DNA of 64,000 nucleotides. Source: Flavobacterium sp. TAB 87 (lineage in GTDB: Bacteria; Bacteroidota; Bacteroidia; Flavobacteriales; Flavobacteriaceae). The notes under the pieces were generated by a model. That model was not told where the DNA came from. It made no database searches and was given only the letters and a program-made list of their open reading frames with translations. Below, piece by piece: positions 15,121-25,251 of this stretch; the first letter of the stretch is position 1, and each line of letters opens with the position of its first letter. The stretch lies in NCBI RefSeq assembly GCF_001529295.1, contig NZ_LLWK01000038.1, positions 248,001-312,000 on the forward strand, given 5' to 3'. Made by a program: the position numbers and the translations under genes.

Positions 15121-18100
15121 ATGAAAAAAAAGATTTTAATTCTTTTACTATTCTTTTTTGGGTTTTTTATGATGTATGCCCAAGAAGGTATTGTTAAAGG
15201 TAAAGTTTCAGACAACCTTGGTATTGGATTACCCGGAGCAAACGTCGCTGTTAAAGGAACTAAATCTGCTGTGTCTACAGATTTTGACGGGAACTTTCAA
15301 ATTAAGGCTTCAAAAGGAAGCGTTTTGGTGGTTTCTTACATCGGTTTCGCAAATCAAGAAGTTACCGTTACTGGTACTACAGTTACTATTAGCCTTAAAG
15401 AAGGTGCAGAAAACAAACTAGACGAGGTTGTTGTTACTGCATTTAATGTTCAAAGCAAAACAAAGTCTTTAGGTTTTGCTAATCAAACCGTTAAAGCTGT
15501 AGATATTGAAAGACCAGGCCAGGTAAATGCTCTGGAAAGCTTACAAGGAAGCATTTCTGGACTTACGGTAAACAAAACATCTGGCGCTGCTGGTGCTGGA
15601 GTTGATATATTAATTAGAGGTGTTTCCTCGCTAAGTGCTGGAAGTAACAATCAGCCTTTAATAATTATTGACGGTAATCCAGTGAACAATTCGACTTTTA
15701 CAGGAAACATTAATCCTTCAATTGGTTCTAATTCTGCCGGAAGTAGCGAGCAATTTGCTTTTTCAAACCGTTCGGTAGATATCAATCCAAATGACATCGA
15801 GTCTTATTCGATATTGAAAGGAGCAGGAGCTACAGCACTTTATGGAATTTTGGCCGGTAATGGTGTAATTATCATCACTACTAAAAAAGGAAAAGAAGGA
15901 AAAACGAAGGTGAATGTTTCCTCTAGCGTTTCATTTAGTGAAATAAACAAATATCCTGAGTTACAATCTACATGGAGAGAAGGTACAACAGCGGGAAATG
16001 GAGCTTCTCCTTTTCCACGTAATTTAGTTCCTAGAGTTTTAAGTAATAATGACGACAGTGTTCCTGGTGGCGTTTCGTATTATCCTGGTTTTACTTCTGG
16101 GTTTCAATCGAATGGACCAAAATATTCTTCTGCTGATGATTCAAGCATTCGCTTTAGAGATTTTTATAGAGATTTTTTCAAAACTGGAGTTAATCACACT
16201 TTAAACGTAAGTGTAAGCGGTGGAAACGAAAAAATCAATTATTATCTTTCTGCATCTACAAGTAAAGATGAAGGAACGGTTCCAAACACAAGCTACGACA
16301 GAAAAACTTTAAAGTTTAATGGAGGTTATAAATTATTAGAAAATTTAAAACTGGGAACTTCTGTAACGTATGCTAATTCTGGTGGAACTAGAGCTAATAC
16401 TGGAGATAAATCGATCATGAGTTCAATGGCTTACTGGTCTCCATCTATTGATATTAACAACTATTTGACTGTTGATGGAAAACAAAGAAACTGGACCAAA
16501 GGAACTATCGACAATCCAAGATATTTTGCTGAAATCAGTAATTTAAATGACAATGTTGATCGCTGGATTGCTGGTGCCGACTTAAACTGGCAAGCGAATT
16601 CTTGGTTTAATGTTGTTTATAGAGCAAGTATTGATAATTATTCTGAGTTGAGAAATAGATACGTTCCAGATGATTTAGATGTTGGAACTGGTGTAAAAGG
16701 ATTCATAACAAATGAAACTATTAATTTCAAAGGTCTGAATTCAAACTTAGTATTTACTGCGACGAAAAAATTTGGTGACATTAGCACTAATCTTTTGATA
16801 GGACAACAAATTTCTGATACTAGAAATACTTATGGCAATCAAAGAGGTGAAGGTTTATTAATCTCAGGATTTGACAATATTTCAAATACTACAAACAAAT
16901 TTGTAACAAATACAGGAGAGCAAGTTCAAAGAAACATTGGATACTTTGGTGAAGCAAAAGCTGATTTCAAAGAAATTATCTATTTAGGAGCTACTGCAAG
17001 AAGAGATGAAGTTTCAACTTTACCTAAAGCAAATCGATCTTTTGATTATTACTCTACAAATGCTGCCTTTGTATTTAATGACTTAATTGATAAAGATAGA
17101 AATGTTTTATCATTAGGAAAAATAAGAGCTTCATGGGCACAAGTTGGGAAAATTCCTCCTTACGGAATTGGAAGATACAGTAGACCTGAAACTCCTTTCA
17201 ATGGTGTTGGTGGAATTTCTGTTGGCTCTATTGCTTCAGACCCTAACATTAGACCAGAGATCGTTACCACTCTTGAAGTAGGTACTGATTTAAAGTTTTA
17301 TAATAACCGCATACGATTAGAGTACACTTATTTTGATAGAAAAAGTGACGACCAAATTATTGCAGTTCCAGTATCTCAAATTTCTGGCTTAACAAGTATT
17401 TGGAGTAATGCAGGTTCGTTAAAAACAAAAGGTCATGAGTTAACACTTGCAGGAGACATATTGAAAACTAGCAATTTAAAATGGACTGCTACTGCTAACT
17501 TTACTGCTTATGACACTGAAGTAACTTCTTTGCCATTTGAGAATGTTGTTTTTATGGACAGTTTTCAAGGTGTAATTTCTCAAGTTAAAGTAGGTGATGC
17601 AGCCGGATCTTTATATGGATATACTTGGACGCAAATTGATGGTCAAAGAGTGATAGGTGCTGATGGATTACCAATTTTAAAGAAAACGGCTAAAGGTGAT
17701 TTCGAATATTCTAAAGTTGCTAATGCATTTCCAGACTGGGTTGCTACACTAAACAATACTTTTACTTACAAGAATTTTAATTTATCATTTTTGTTCGAAT
17801 ATAAAGAAGGTGGAAGCGCTTTTGACTCTGGACAAAGAAACGGGTTGCGTAATGGTGTTTTAAAAATCACTGAAGAGCGAAACATTCAAAAAGTGCTGGA
17901 CGGTGTAAAATCTAATGGTTCTGGCGGTTACGTCAAAAATGACATTCCAGCTATAATAGATGCTAACAGTTATTACCGTAATGAAAATTACAACAGATCT
18001 TCTGAAATTTTAGTACAAGATGCTTCTTGGTTGAAATTACGAAATGTCTCTTTATCGTATAATTTACCTTCAGAATTACTTCGCAAATTAAATATGGCAA

Positions 18101-18267
18101 CTGCTTCGTTTACAGTTAGCGGAAGTAACTTCTTGCTATGGACACCATTTAGAGGTTTTGATCCTGAAGGAAGTCAATTTAGCTCAGGAAGTAACGTATA
18201 TGGGTTCACGGGTTTAAACGTTCCATTAACACAATCGTACTCTTTTGGTGTTAATTTTGGATTTTAA
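15121..18267 (+). CDS. SusC/RagA-family TonB-linked outer-membrane transporter
   Basis: A 1048-residue outer-membrane beta-barrel of the SusC/RagA family that imports ligand captured by its SusD partner. I start at 15121 (MKKKILILLLFFFGFFMMYA) rather than at the in-frame 15073, since the signal peptide begins there. After the signal come a carboxypeptidase-regulatory-like domain (GIVKGKVSDNLGIGLPGANV, ~residues 22-100), the plug (~110-260, including the repeated family phrase IDGNPVNN and ILKGAGATALYG), and the barrel. The C-terminal end shows the usual SWLKLRNVSLSYNLP and FDPEGS motifs. The SusD-like gene follows by 18 bases. No glycosidase or protease lies nearby, so the substrate cannot be inferred. 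Confidence 0.95.
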   Translation: MKKKILILLLFFFGFFMMYAQEGIVKGKVSDNLGIGLPGANVAVKGTKSAVSTDFDGNFQIKASKGSVLVVSYIGFANQEVTVTGTTVTISLKEGAENKLDEVVVTAFNVQSKTKSLGFANQTVKAVDIERPGQVNALESLQGSISGLTVNKTSGAAGAGVDILIRGVSSLSAGSNNQPLIIIDGNPVNNSTFTGNINPSIGSNSAGSSEQFAFSNRSVDINPNDIESYSILKGAGATALYGILAGNGVIIITTKKGKEGKTKVNVSSSVSFSEINKYPELQSTWREGTTAGNGASPFPRNLVPRVLSNNDDSVPGGVSYYPGFTSGFQSNGPKYSSADDSSIRFRDFYRDFFKTGVNHTLNVSVSGGNEKINYYLSASTSKDEGTVPNTSYDRKTLKFNGGYKLLENLKLGTSVTYANSGGTRANTGDKSIMSSMAYWSPSIDINNYLTVDGKQRNWTKGTIDNPRYFAEISNLNDNVDRWIAGADLNWQANSWFNVVYRASIDNYSELRNRYVPDDLDVGTGVKGFITNETINFKGLNSNLVFTATKKFGDISTNLLIGQQISDTRNTYGNQRGEGLLISGFDNISNTTNKFVTNTGEQVQRNIGYFGEAKADFKEIIYLGATARRDEVSTLPKANRSFDYYSTNAAFVFNDLIDKDRNVLSLGKIRASWAQVGKIPPYGIGRYSRPETPFNGVGGISVGSIASDPNIRPEIVTTLEVGTDLKFYNNRIRLEYTYFDRKSDDQIIAVPVSQISGLTSIWSNAGSLKTKGHELTLAGDILKTSNLKWTATANFTAYDTEVTSLPFENVVFMDSFQGVISQVKVGDAAGSLYGYTWTQIDGQRVIGADGLPILKKTAKGDFEYSKVANAFPDWVATLNNTFTYKNFNLSFLFEYKEGGSAFDSGQRNGLRNGVLKITEERNIQKVLDGVKSNGSGGYVKNDIPAIIDANSYYRNENYNRSSEILVQDASWLKLRNVSLSYNLPSELLRKLNMATASFTVSGSNFLLWTPFRGFDPEGSQFSSGSNVYGFTGLNVPLTQSYSFGVNFGF

Positions 18268-18285
18268 TTTATTAAAAATAACAGT

Positions 18286-19818
18286 ATGAAAAATATTTTA
18301 ATAATAGTAGCACTTTTTGTTACGACCAGCTTGGTGACCAGTTGCAGCGATAGTTATTTTGACGTAAATACACCTCCCGATGCGATAGACACTAATTCAA
18401 CAGCATTAAAAGATGTATTAAGTCCTGCCATTCAAAACACCATTGACGCTCAATATTCTGCTTCAGTAAGTGTGGCTCAGGTAAACCAACATATTTCTTC
18501 AGCACTTTCAAATCAGGATATTGATAAGCATTATTTTAGTGGTTTAGATTCGTATTGGTTTACCACTTATGTAAAAGCTTTAGCCAATATTAAAGTGGTC
18601 GAAGACAAAGCAATCGCTACAAATTCTTCTCACTACTTAGGAATTGCGCAAGTTTTAAAAGCGATTAATCTCGGTTTAGCAACTGATTTATACGGAGATA
18701 TTCCTTATACTGAAGCATCCCAAGGTGGTGTAATTTCATATCCAAAATATGATTCTCAAGAATCTGTTTACGCTGCAATTGATGAATTATTTACAGCTGC
18801 AATCGCAAAATTATCGGCTCCTAATACTTCAATAATTAATAAACCGGGTAAAGAAGATTTAATTTATGGCGGAGACGTTAACAAATGGATTAAGGCTGCG
18901 TATACTTTTAAAGCGAGATATCAGTTACACTTATCTAAAATAAACGCTGGAACAGCTGCTACAAAAGCATTGGAAAGCTTATCAAAAGGGTTCACCTCTA
19001 ATGCAGATGATTTTCAATTAGTTTACAATACTGTAAATACAAATCCTTGGTACGCAAATCAGTTAGGATTAAACACTGGTAACATTTCGTTTTTAATCTC
19101 AAATCAATTGATAAATGCTATGAATGGAAAATCATTTCCATTTACTACAGTAACAATGGATCCAAGATTATTAGCAATTGTTGACATCAGAAAGTATCCG
19201 AATCCAGCTTCACAAACTACAAATCCAGATCCAATGGTAGTTACTAATTACAATGGAATTGAAAATGGAACTGGCGCTAATGTTCCTGGACAACCAGGCG
19301 CTAATGCTAAGATAGGAATTGATTTCTTTTATTCAAAAGCGAATTCACCATTAGTAATTATGTCATTTGCTGAAGCGAAATTTATTGAAGCAGAGGCGAA
19401 TTTCCTTTTAGCAGGAGGAACTGCTACTAGCGCTGGTGCAAATGCAGCAGCAAACACTGCTTATCTTGCTGGAATTAATGCTAACATGGATAAGTTAGGA
19501 GTTGCACCTGCTCTAAAAACAGCTTACATTGCTGACGCTTCAATCGCCAAAGGCACAACAACTTTAGCATTAAAAGACATCATGAGACAGAAATTTATTG
19601 CTCTGTATCTAAATCCAGAAACTTTCACAGATTATCGCAGATACAATTTCTCACCTAATGTGTTTGTTGGTTTAAAATTACCAAAAAACACAGATCCTAA
19701 CAATGGTGGGGAATGGATCAGAAGATTTGTATATCCGAATTCTGAAAAAAGCACTAATTCAGCCGTCTACAGTGCGAATTTTAAATCTATGATTACACCA
19801 GTTTGGTGGGATAAATAG
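18286..19818 (+). CDS. SusD/RagB-family nutrient-binding lipoprotein
   Basis: A 510-residue outer-membrane lipoprotein beginning MKNILIIVALFVTTSLVTSC (lipobox Cys 20). It matches the SusD-like_2 subgroup: helical TPR-like repeats, ATDLYGDIPYTEA at ~residues 128-140, and a C-terminal YRRYNFSPNV-type segment. It forms the surface lid of the SusC transporter upstream (18-base gap, one operon) and captures the ligand. The pair has no adjacent hydrolase or regulator. The operon ends at the double hairpin at 19861-19940. Confidence 0.93.
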   Translation: MKNILIIVALFVTTSLVTSCSDSYFDVNTPPDAIDTNSTALKDVLSPAIQNTIDAQYSASVSVAQVNQHISSALSNQDIDKHYFSGLDSYWFTTYVKALANIKVVEDKAIATNSSHYLGIAQVLKAINLGLATDLYGDIPYTEASQGGVISYPKYDSQESVYAAIDELFTAAIAKLSAPNTSIINKPGKEDLIYGGDVNKWIKAAYTFKARYQLHLSKINAGTAATKALESLSKGFTSNADDFQLVYNTVNTNPWYANQLGLNTGNISFLISNQLINAMNGKSFPFTTVTMDPRLLAIVDIRKYPNPASQTTNPDPMVVTNYNGIENGTGANVPGQPGANAKIGIDFFYSKANSPLVIMSFAEAKFIEAEANFLLAGGTATSAGANAAANTAYLAGINANMDKLGVAPALKTAYIADASIAKGTTTLALKDIMRQKFIALYLNPETFTDYRRYNFSPNVFVGLKLPKNTDPNNGGEWIRRFVYPNSEKSTNSAVYSANFKSMITPVWWDK

Positions 19819-19860
19819 TAAAGTAATTCTAACGCTACTGAATGTAAATTTAGAAGTGAT

Positions 19861-19940
19861 TTATAAAAAAAACGACTTTTTATAAATGTAAATGCAGTAA
19901 AGAAACCCATTACGATAGCAATCGCAATGGGTTTCTTTTT
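19861..19940 (+). terminator. Double hairpin terminator after the SusD gene
   Basis: A first hairpin (TTATAAAAA/TTTTTATAA, 19861-19885) is followed by a stronger one: AAAGAAACCCATT (19899-19911) with AATGGGTTTCTTT (19926-19938), running into T's. Confidence 0.85.
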
Positions 19941-19976
19941 AATAAAAATTTTATCATTTGCATATAATTCCAATCG

Positions 19977-20008
19977 TTGTAACATAAAATTAAAAAATAC
20001 TATCTTTA
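19977..20008 (+). promoter_or_regulatory. Promoter of the ricT-gldH-PBP operon
   Basis: TTG at 19977-19979, 21 bases, then TATCTTTA at 20001-20008 (one mismatch to TAnnTTTG), 57 bases before the ricT ATG. Confidence 0.5.
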
Positions 20009-20065
20009 CGCGTAAATCTTTCTAAGAACTTAAGTTGCATTTATTGCAACACTACATATAAAATT

Positions 20066-21454
20066 ATGGCATGTACAAGTTGTTCAACTTCTGATGGTGG
20101 AGCACCAAAGGGTTGTAAAAATAATGGGACTTGCGGCACCGATAGCTGCAATAAATTGACTGTTTTTGACTGGCTTTCGAACATGAGTTTGCCTAATGGC
20201 GAGGCTCCTTTTGATTGCGTTGAAGTACGTTTTAAAAACGGCAGAAAAGAATTTTATAGAAATACTGAGAAATTAACCCTAAGTATTGGAGACATTGTTG
20301 CAACTGTAGCTTCTCCAGGACATGATATTGGTATTGTGACTCTTACGGGAGAATTGGTTCGTATCCAAATGAAGAAAAAAGGAGTGAATCCTGAAAGTAG
20401 TGAAGTTGCTAAAATTTACCGAAAAGCATCACAAAAAGATATTGACATTTGGTCTGCAGCGCGTGATCGCGAAGAACCGATGAAAGTTCGTGCACGAGAA
20501 TTGGCTATTTCTCAAAAACTAGAAATGAAAATTTCGGATATTGAGTTCCAAGGTGATGGATCAAAGGCAACATTTTATTATACAGCCAATGATCGTGTCG
20601 ATTTTAGAGTTTTAATTAAGGATTTTGCAAAAGAATTCAGCACTAGAATTGAGATGAAACAAGTAGGTTTCCGTCAGGAAGCAGCTCGTTTAGGCGGAAT
20701 TGGTTCTTGCGGACGAGAATTGTGTTGCTCTACTTGGCTAACCGATTTTAGAAGTGTGAACACCTCGGCAGCGCGTTACCAGCAGTTGTCACTGAATCCT
20801 CAAAAATTAGCAGGACAATGTGGTAAACTAAAATGTTGTTTGAACTATGAATTAGACACGTACATGGATGCTTTAAAAGATTTTCCAGAATACGACACTA
20901 AATTAGTTACTGAAAAAGGAGATGCTATTTGCCAAAAGCAAGATATTTTTAAGGGGCTAATGTGGTTTGCTTACACCAACAATTTCTCAAATTGGCACGT
21001 TTTAAAAATTGATCAAGTCAAAGAAATAGTAGCAGAAAACAAACTTAAAAATAAAGTTTCGTCTCTAGAAGACTATGCAATTGAAGAAACTGCAGAACCT
21101 GAAAAAGATTTCAATAATGCGATGGGGCAAGAAAGTTTGACTCGTTTTGACCAACCAAAACGCAAGAAAAAACCAAGCAAGAATAGAAAGCCAGCTGGCG
21201 AAAATGTTATTGTAGCAAATTCTGCTAAACCAGAAAACAAAGCTAAAGTTAGCAATCCGAATCAAAAGCTAAAAGCAAATCCGAATCAAAAACCAAAAGA
21301 AAAAGAGAAAGAAAAATTAAACGATACTCCTAGCAAGCCAAATAAGAATCAAAATCGCGCACCGAAAGCTAACAAGCCAAAGCCAGCCGAAGATTCTGCG
21401 ACTGCCGAGCCAAGAAAACCAATAATTATTACCAAGAATGAGAATAAAAAATAG
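20066..21454 (+). CDS. ricT: PSP1-domain protein, RicT/YaaT family
   Basis: A 462-residue cytoplasmic protein with a PSP1 domain (~residues 45-270). Conserved cysteine clusters ARLGGIGSCGRELCC and CGKLKCCLNYE are typical of RicT, which in Bacillus forms an Fe-S-containing complex with RicA and RicF that affects RNA processing. An extra N-terminal Cys-rich stretch (CTSCSTSDGG...CGTDSC) is present. The C-terminal ~110 residues are a low-complexity Lys/Pro/Asn tail (positively charged), possibly RNA-binding. RicA and RicF partners are not seen here. It overlaps gldH by 17 bases, so the two are translationally linked. Confidence 0.88.
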   Translation: MACTSCSTSDGGAPKGCKNNGTCGTDSCNKLTVFDWLSNMSLPNGEAPFDCVEVRFKNGRKEFYRNTEKLTLSIGDIVATVASPGHDIGIVTLTGELVRIQMKKKGVNPESSEVAKIYRKASQKDIDIWSAARDREEPMKVRARELAISQKLEMKISDIEFQGDGSKATFYYTANDRVDFRVLIKDFAKEFSTRIEMKQVGFRQEAARLGGIGSCGRELCCSTWLTDFRSVNTSAARYQQLSLNPQKLAGQCGKLKCCLNYELDTYMDALKDFPEYDTKLVTEKGDAICQKQDIFKGLMWFAYTNNFSNWHVLKIDQVKEIVAENKLKNKVSSLEDYAIEETAEPEKDFNNAMGQESLTRFDQPKRKKKPSKNRKPAGENVIVANSAKPENKAKVSNPNQKLKANPNQKPKEKEKEKLNDTPSKPNKNQNRAPKANKPKPAEDSATAEPRKPIIITKNENKK

Positions 21455-21917
21455 CGCTATTTTATTTTTAACGGCAGTAGTTCTTTTTTCATGTGATAAA
21501 GAAAGGGTTTTTGATACGTACGAATCTGTTGGTAGTGCTTGGCACAAAGACAGTATTGTCACGTTTGACTTACCTCAATTAGATTCGACTAAGACGTACG
21601 ACTTACTTGTAAGTTTGAGAGCGAACAACAATTATGCGTATAACAATTTGTTTTTGATTGTTTCAACAGAGAAGCAAAACGGCTTTACCAAAATTGATAC
21701 TTTAGAATACCAAATGGCAAACCCTGATGGAAGTTTATTGGGCAATGGGTTTTCTGACATTAAAGAAAGTAAACTTTTGTATCGAGAGAATGTCAAATTT
21801 AAAGGCACTTATAAAGTGCATATCAAACAAGCTGTTCGCGAATCGGGCAAAGTTCCGGGCGTACAAGAATTAGAAGGTGTTACTGACGTTGGATTTAGAA
21901 TAGAAAAAAAAGAATAG
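21438..21917 (+). CDS. gldH: Gliding motility lipoprotein GldH
   Basis: A 159-residue lipoprotein (MRIKNSAILFLTAVVLFSC, lipobox Cys 19) matching GldH, a protein required for gliding in Flavobacterium johnsoniae and linked to function of the gliding/T9SS machinery. Recognisable features are the VFDTYESVGSAWHKDS segment and DLLVSLRANNNYAYNNLFL. It overlaps ricT by 17 bases and is followed after 11 bases by the PBP gene. Its presence agrees with the T9SS cargo proteins encoded at 26-40 kb. Confidence 0.92.
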   Translation: MRIKNSAILFLTAVVLFSCDKERVFDTYESVGSAWHKDSIVTFDLPQLDSTKTYDLLVSLRANNNYAYNNLFLIVSTEKQNGFTKIDTLEYQMANPDGSLLGNGFSDIKESKLLYRENVKFKGTYKVHIKQAVRESGKVPGVQELEGVTDVGFRIEKKE

Positions 21918-21928
21918 AATAGTTATAT

Positions 21929-24232
21929 ATGGCTACTAAAAAAAACAATATTTCAAAAAATAATACCGACTTCAAAACGTACACTAAGCGTTTTTGGAAA
22001 ATTTATATTTACGGTCTTTTAGGAACGATTACTTTTTTCCTATTTGCTTCTTGGGGAATTTTTGGTTCAATGCCTTCTTTTGAAGATCTTGAAAATCCAG
22101 ATTCCAATTTAGCGACCGAGATTATTTCTTCGGATGGCGTTGTTATTGGAAAATATTTCCAAACCAATAGATCGCAGTTAAAATATTCTGACTTGCCTAA
22201 AAATCTTGTTGATGCTTTAGTTGCTACCGAAGACGAGCGTTTCTATGAGCACTCCGGTATTGATGCGAGAGGAACTTTACGTGCTGCGTTTTCCCTAGGA
22301 ACTAATGGAGGAGCGAGTACTTTAACCCAACAATTAGCAAAACAATTGTTTCACGGAGAAGGGTCTAAGTTTTTACCGTTTCGTATAGTGCAGAAAATAA
22401 AAGAGTGGATTATTGCTACTCGATTAGAAAGACAGTATACCAAAAATGAAATTTTGGCGATGTATTGCAACGTATACGACTTCGGAAATTACGCTGTCGG
22501 TGTAAGTTCTGCGGCACAAACTTATTTCTCGAAAGAACCAAAAGACTTAACGGTAGACGAGTCGGCGATATTAGTTGGAATGTTTAAAAACTCAGGTTTG
22601 TATAACCCAGTTCGAAATCCAGTTGGTGTAAAAAACCGTCGTAATGTGGTACTTAGACAAATGGAAAAAGCAAAGATGATTTCTATGGAAACGAAAGACC
22701 GTTTACAAGAATTACCAATTACTTTGCAGTTTAAATTAGAAAGCCACCGTGAAGGCTCTGCCACTTATTTTCGAGAGTACTTACGTGACTACATGAAAAA
22801 ATGGGTGACCGAGAATAAAAAAGCTGACGGAAGTGACTACAACATCTACAAAGACGGCCTTAAAATATATACAACAATTGATTCTAGAATGCAGAAATAT
22901 GCTGAGGAAGCAGTATCTGCGCACATGGCAAACTTGCAACAAGAATTTTTTATTCAGTCTAAGACGAATAAAAATGCACCTTTTGTAAACATTTCTCAAA
23001 AAGAAACCGATCGTATTATGATGCAAGCGATGAAAGCATCGAATCGTTGGTTTGTAATGAAAGGTGCCGAAAAGTCGGATGACGAGATCATTAAATCGTT
23101 TGACGTAAAAACCAAAATGAAAATTTTTACGTGGAAAGGTGAGCGTGATACTATTATGACGCCAACTGATTCTATCCGCTACTACAAACACTTCTTGCAA
23201 TCTGGATTAATGGCAATGGAACCACAAACCGGAAGCATTAAGGCTTGGGTTGGTGGTATTAATTATAAATATTTTCAATACGACCACGTGGGTCAAGGAA
23301 CGAGACAAGTAGGTTCTACTTTTAAACCGTTTGTTTATGCTACCGCGATCGAACAACTTAATATGTCTCCTTGCGACTCTATCATTGATGCTCCCTTTAC
23401 TATTCCGGTTGGGCGCCACCACGTAACGGCAAGCTGGACTCCAAAAAACTCCAACAACCGCTACATTGGTATGGTTACTTTAAAGAAAGCATTGGCAAGT
23501 TCAATAAATACGATTTCAGCGAAATTAATAGACAGAACTGGTCCAGAAGCCGTAGTTGATTTGGCACATAAATTAGGAATTAAAACACATATCCCGAATC
23601 AACCTTCTATTGCTTTAGGAGCCGTTGATATTACGGTTCAAGAAATGGTTGCAGCTTATAGTACTTTTGCAAATCAAGGAGTTTATGTAAAACCACAATT
23701 TTTGAGTCGAATCGAGAATAAAAGTGGTGAAATAATTTACGAACCAATTCCAGAATCACATGATGTACTAAATAAAGACATTGCTTTTGCAGTAGTTAAA
23801 TTATTAGAAGGAGTTACCGAAGGTGGATCTGGTTCGCGTTTGCGCACCACAGGTGGTGGACACGGGTACAATCGTGTAACAGGATATCCGTACGCATTTA
23901 CCAATCCGATTGCTGGTAAAACAGGAACCACACAAAACCAGTCTGATGGTTGGTTTATGGGAATGGTTCCAAATTTAGTAACCGGTGTTTGGGTAGGTTG
24001 CGAAGACCGTTCGGCTCGTTTTAAAAGTATAACCTACGGACAAGGAGCAACAGCCGCCTTACCTGTTTGGGGTTATTTTATGAAACTATGTTATAACGAT
24101 CCTGATTTAAAAATATCTAAAGCTGAGTTCGAAAAGCCAGCAAATCTTTCGATAAAAGTTGACTGTTACGTTCCGAAGAAAGTAAAAGATTCTATTAATC
24201 CAGAACAAAATACAGACGAATTCGAATTGTAA
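21929..24232 (+). CDS. Class A penicillin-binding protein (PBP1A-type)
   Basis: A 767-residue bifunctional peptidoglycan synthase with one N-terminal membrane anchor (~residues 28-48). The GT51 glycosyltransferase domain (~75-250) has TEDERFYEHSG with the catalytic Glu near residue 100, and GGASTLTQQLAKQLF. The transpeptidase domain (~430-720) has the serine motif S463TFK466, an SSIN motif and K664TGT. All catalytic motifs are intact, so the protein should polymerise and cross-link peptidoglycan. It is third in the ricT-gldH operon, which ends at the hairpin at 24272-24311. Confidence 0.95.
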   Translation: MATKKNNISKNNTDFKTYTKRFWKIYIYGLLGTITFFLFASWGIFGSMPSFEDLENPDSNLATEIISSDGVVIGKYFQTNRSQLKYSDLPKNLVDALVATEDERFYEHSGIDARGTLRAAFSLGTNGGASTLTQQLAKQLFHGEGSKFLPFRIVQKIKEWIIATRLERQYTKNEILAMYCNVYDFGNYAVGVSSAAQTYFSKEPKDLTVDESAILVGMFKNSGLYNPVRNPVGVKNRRNVVLRQMEKAKMISMETKDRLQELPITLQFKLESHREGSATYFREYLRDYMKKWVTENKKADGSDYNIYKDGLKIYTTIDSRMQKYAEEAVSAHMANLQQEFFIQSKTNKNAPFVNISQKETDRIMMQAMKASNRWFVMKGAEKSDDEIIKSFDVKTKMKIFTWKGERDTIMTPTDSIRYYKHFLQSGLMAMEPQTGSIKAWVGGINYKYFQYDHVGQGTRQVGSTFKPFVYATAIEQLNMSPCDSIIDAPFTIPVGRHHVTASWTPKNSNNRYIGMVTLKKALASSINTISAKLIDRTGPEAVVDLAHKLGIKTHIPNQPSIALGAVDITVQEMVAAYSTFANQGVYVKPQFLSRIENKSGEIIYEPIPESHDVLNKDIAFAVVKLLEGVTEGGSGSRLRTTGGGHGYNRVTGYPYAFTNPIAGKTGTTQNQSDGWFMGMVPNLVTGVWVGCEDRSARFKSITYGQGATAALPVWGYFMKLCYNDPDLKISKAEFEKPANLSIKVDCYVPKKVKDSINPEQNTDEFEL

Positions 24233-24271
24233 TGCAGTTCAAAATTCTTATTTAATTATTAATTTACTTTT

Positions 24272-24314
24272 ATAAAAGCCATAACTTCCATCTAGAGGTT
24301 ATGGCTTTTATATT
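24272..24314 (+). terminator. Terminator of the ricT-gldH-PBP operon
   Basis: ATAAAAGCCATAAC (24272-24285) and GTTATGGCTTTTAT (24298-24311) are perfect 14-base arms; the A and T runs at the ends make it potentially bidirectional. Confidence 0.85.
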
Positions 24315-24408
24315 AGAAGTCATTGACACCGAAGACAGAATTATTTTACATTATCATTTTCGTAAAGAACTTCTGATTCAAACTTATTATATTACGAATA
24401 CTGAAATT

Positions 24409-24416
24409 TATTTTTG
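24409..24416 (+). promoter_or_regulatory. -7 promoter element of the CoA-transferase genes
   Basis: TATTTTTG fits TAnnTTTG, 48 bases before the subunit A ATG. No TTG at the expected -33 position. Confidence 0.4.
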
Positions 24417-24463
24417 CTTTCAAAATAAATACGTAATTTTAGAAAGGAAAAAATCAATTCACT

Positions 24464-25165
24464 ATGATTAACAAAAAAGTAGATTCTGTTCAAGACGCCA
24501 TTGCAGGTATTACCGATAATATGACGATAATGTTTGGAGGTTTTGGTCTTTGTGGCATTCCCGAAAACACCATTGCAGCATTAGTTGCAAGAAACACCAC
24601 TAATTTAACGTGCATCTCAAATAATGCGGGAGTGGATGACTTTGGTCTGGGATTGTTATTGCAGAAAAAACAGATCAAAAAGATGATCTCGTCTTATGTT
24701 GGTGAAAATGCCGAATTTGAACGACAAATGCTTTCGGGAGAACTAGACGTTGAATTGACACCACAAGGAACATTGGCCGAGAAATGTCGCGCAGCACAAG
24801 CTGGAATTCCTGCGTTTTTTACACCTGCGGGTTATGGAACTGAAGTGGCCGAAGGAAAAGAAGTTCGGGAATTTAATGGTAAAATGCACATTATGGAAGA
24901 GGCTTTTAAAGCTGATTTTGCTATTGTAAAAGCATGGAAAGGGGATGAAGCGGGTAATTTAATTTTTAAAGGGACAGCTCGAAATTTTAATGCTTGTATG
25001 GCTGGTGCTGCGAAAATAACAGTTGCGGAGGTAGAAGAATTAGTTCCTGCAGGAACTCTAGATCCCAATCAAATTCACATTCCAGGTATCATGGTGCAAC
25101 GCATTTTTCAAGGAGAAAAATTTGAAAAACGAATTGAACAACGAACGGTTCGTAAGAGAGAATAA
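24464..25165 (+). CDS. scoA: 3-oxoacid CoA-transferase, subunit A
   Basis: A 233-residue alpha subunit of a class I CoA-transferase (succinyl-CoA:3-oxoacid type). The coenzyme A-binding N-terminal motif [13 protein letters not shown] (~residues 25-37) and the segment [20 protein letters not shown] are typical. With subunit B it moves CoA from succinyl-CoA to acetoacetate or related acids in the cytoplasm, for ketone-body, branched-chain amino-acid or short-chain fatty-acid use. Subunit B follows after 86 bases. No further catabolic gene is adjacent, so the exact acid is uncertain. Confidence 0.93.
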   Translation: MINKKVDSVQDAIAGITDNMTIMFGGFGLCGIPENTIAALVARNTTNLTCISNNAGVDDFGLGLLLQKKQIKKMISSYVGENAEFERQMLSGELDVELTPQGTLAEKCRAAQAGIPAFFTPAGYGTEVAEGKEVREFNGKMHIMEEAFKADFAIVKAWKGDEAGNLIFKGTARNFNACMAGAAKITVAEVEELVPAGTLDPNQIHIPGIMVQRIFQGEKFEKRIEQRTVRKRE

Positions 25166-25251
25166 AAACGAGATAATCAGACAATTTATTCATTACTTAG
25201 TTTGATACTATATCCAATGATTAGATTTTCTAATTTATATAACGAGAAGAT

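Noticed and set aside
22781..23200. 139-codon minus-strand ORF inside the PBP gene
   Set aside because: Fully antisense to conserved PBP sequence; no signal, domain or promoter of its own.
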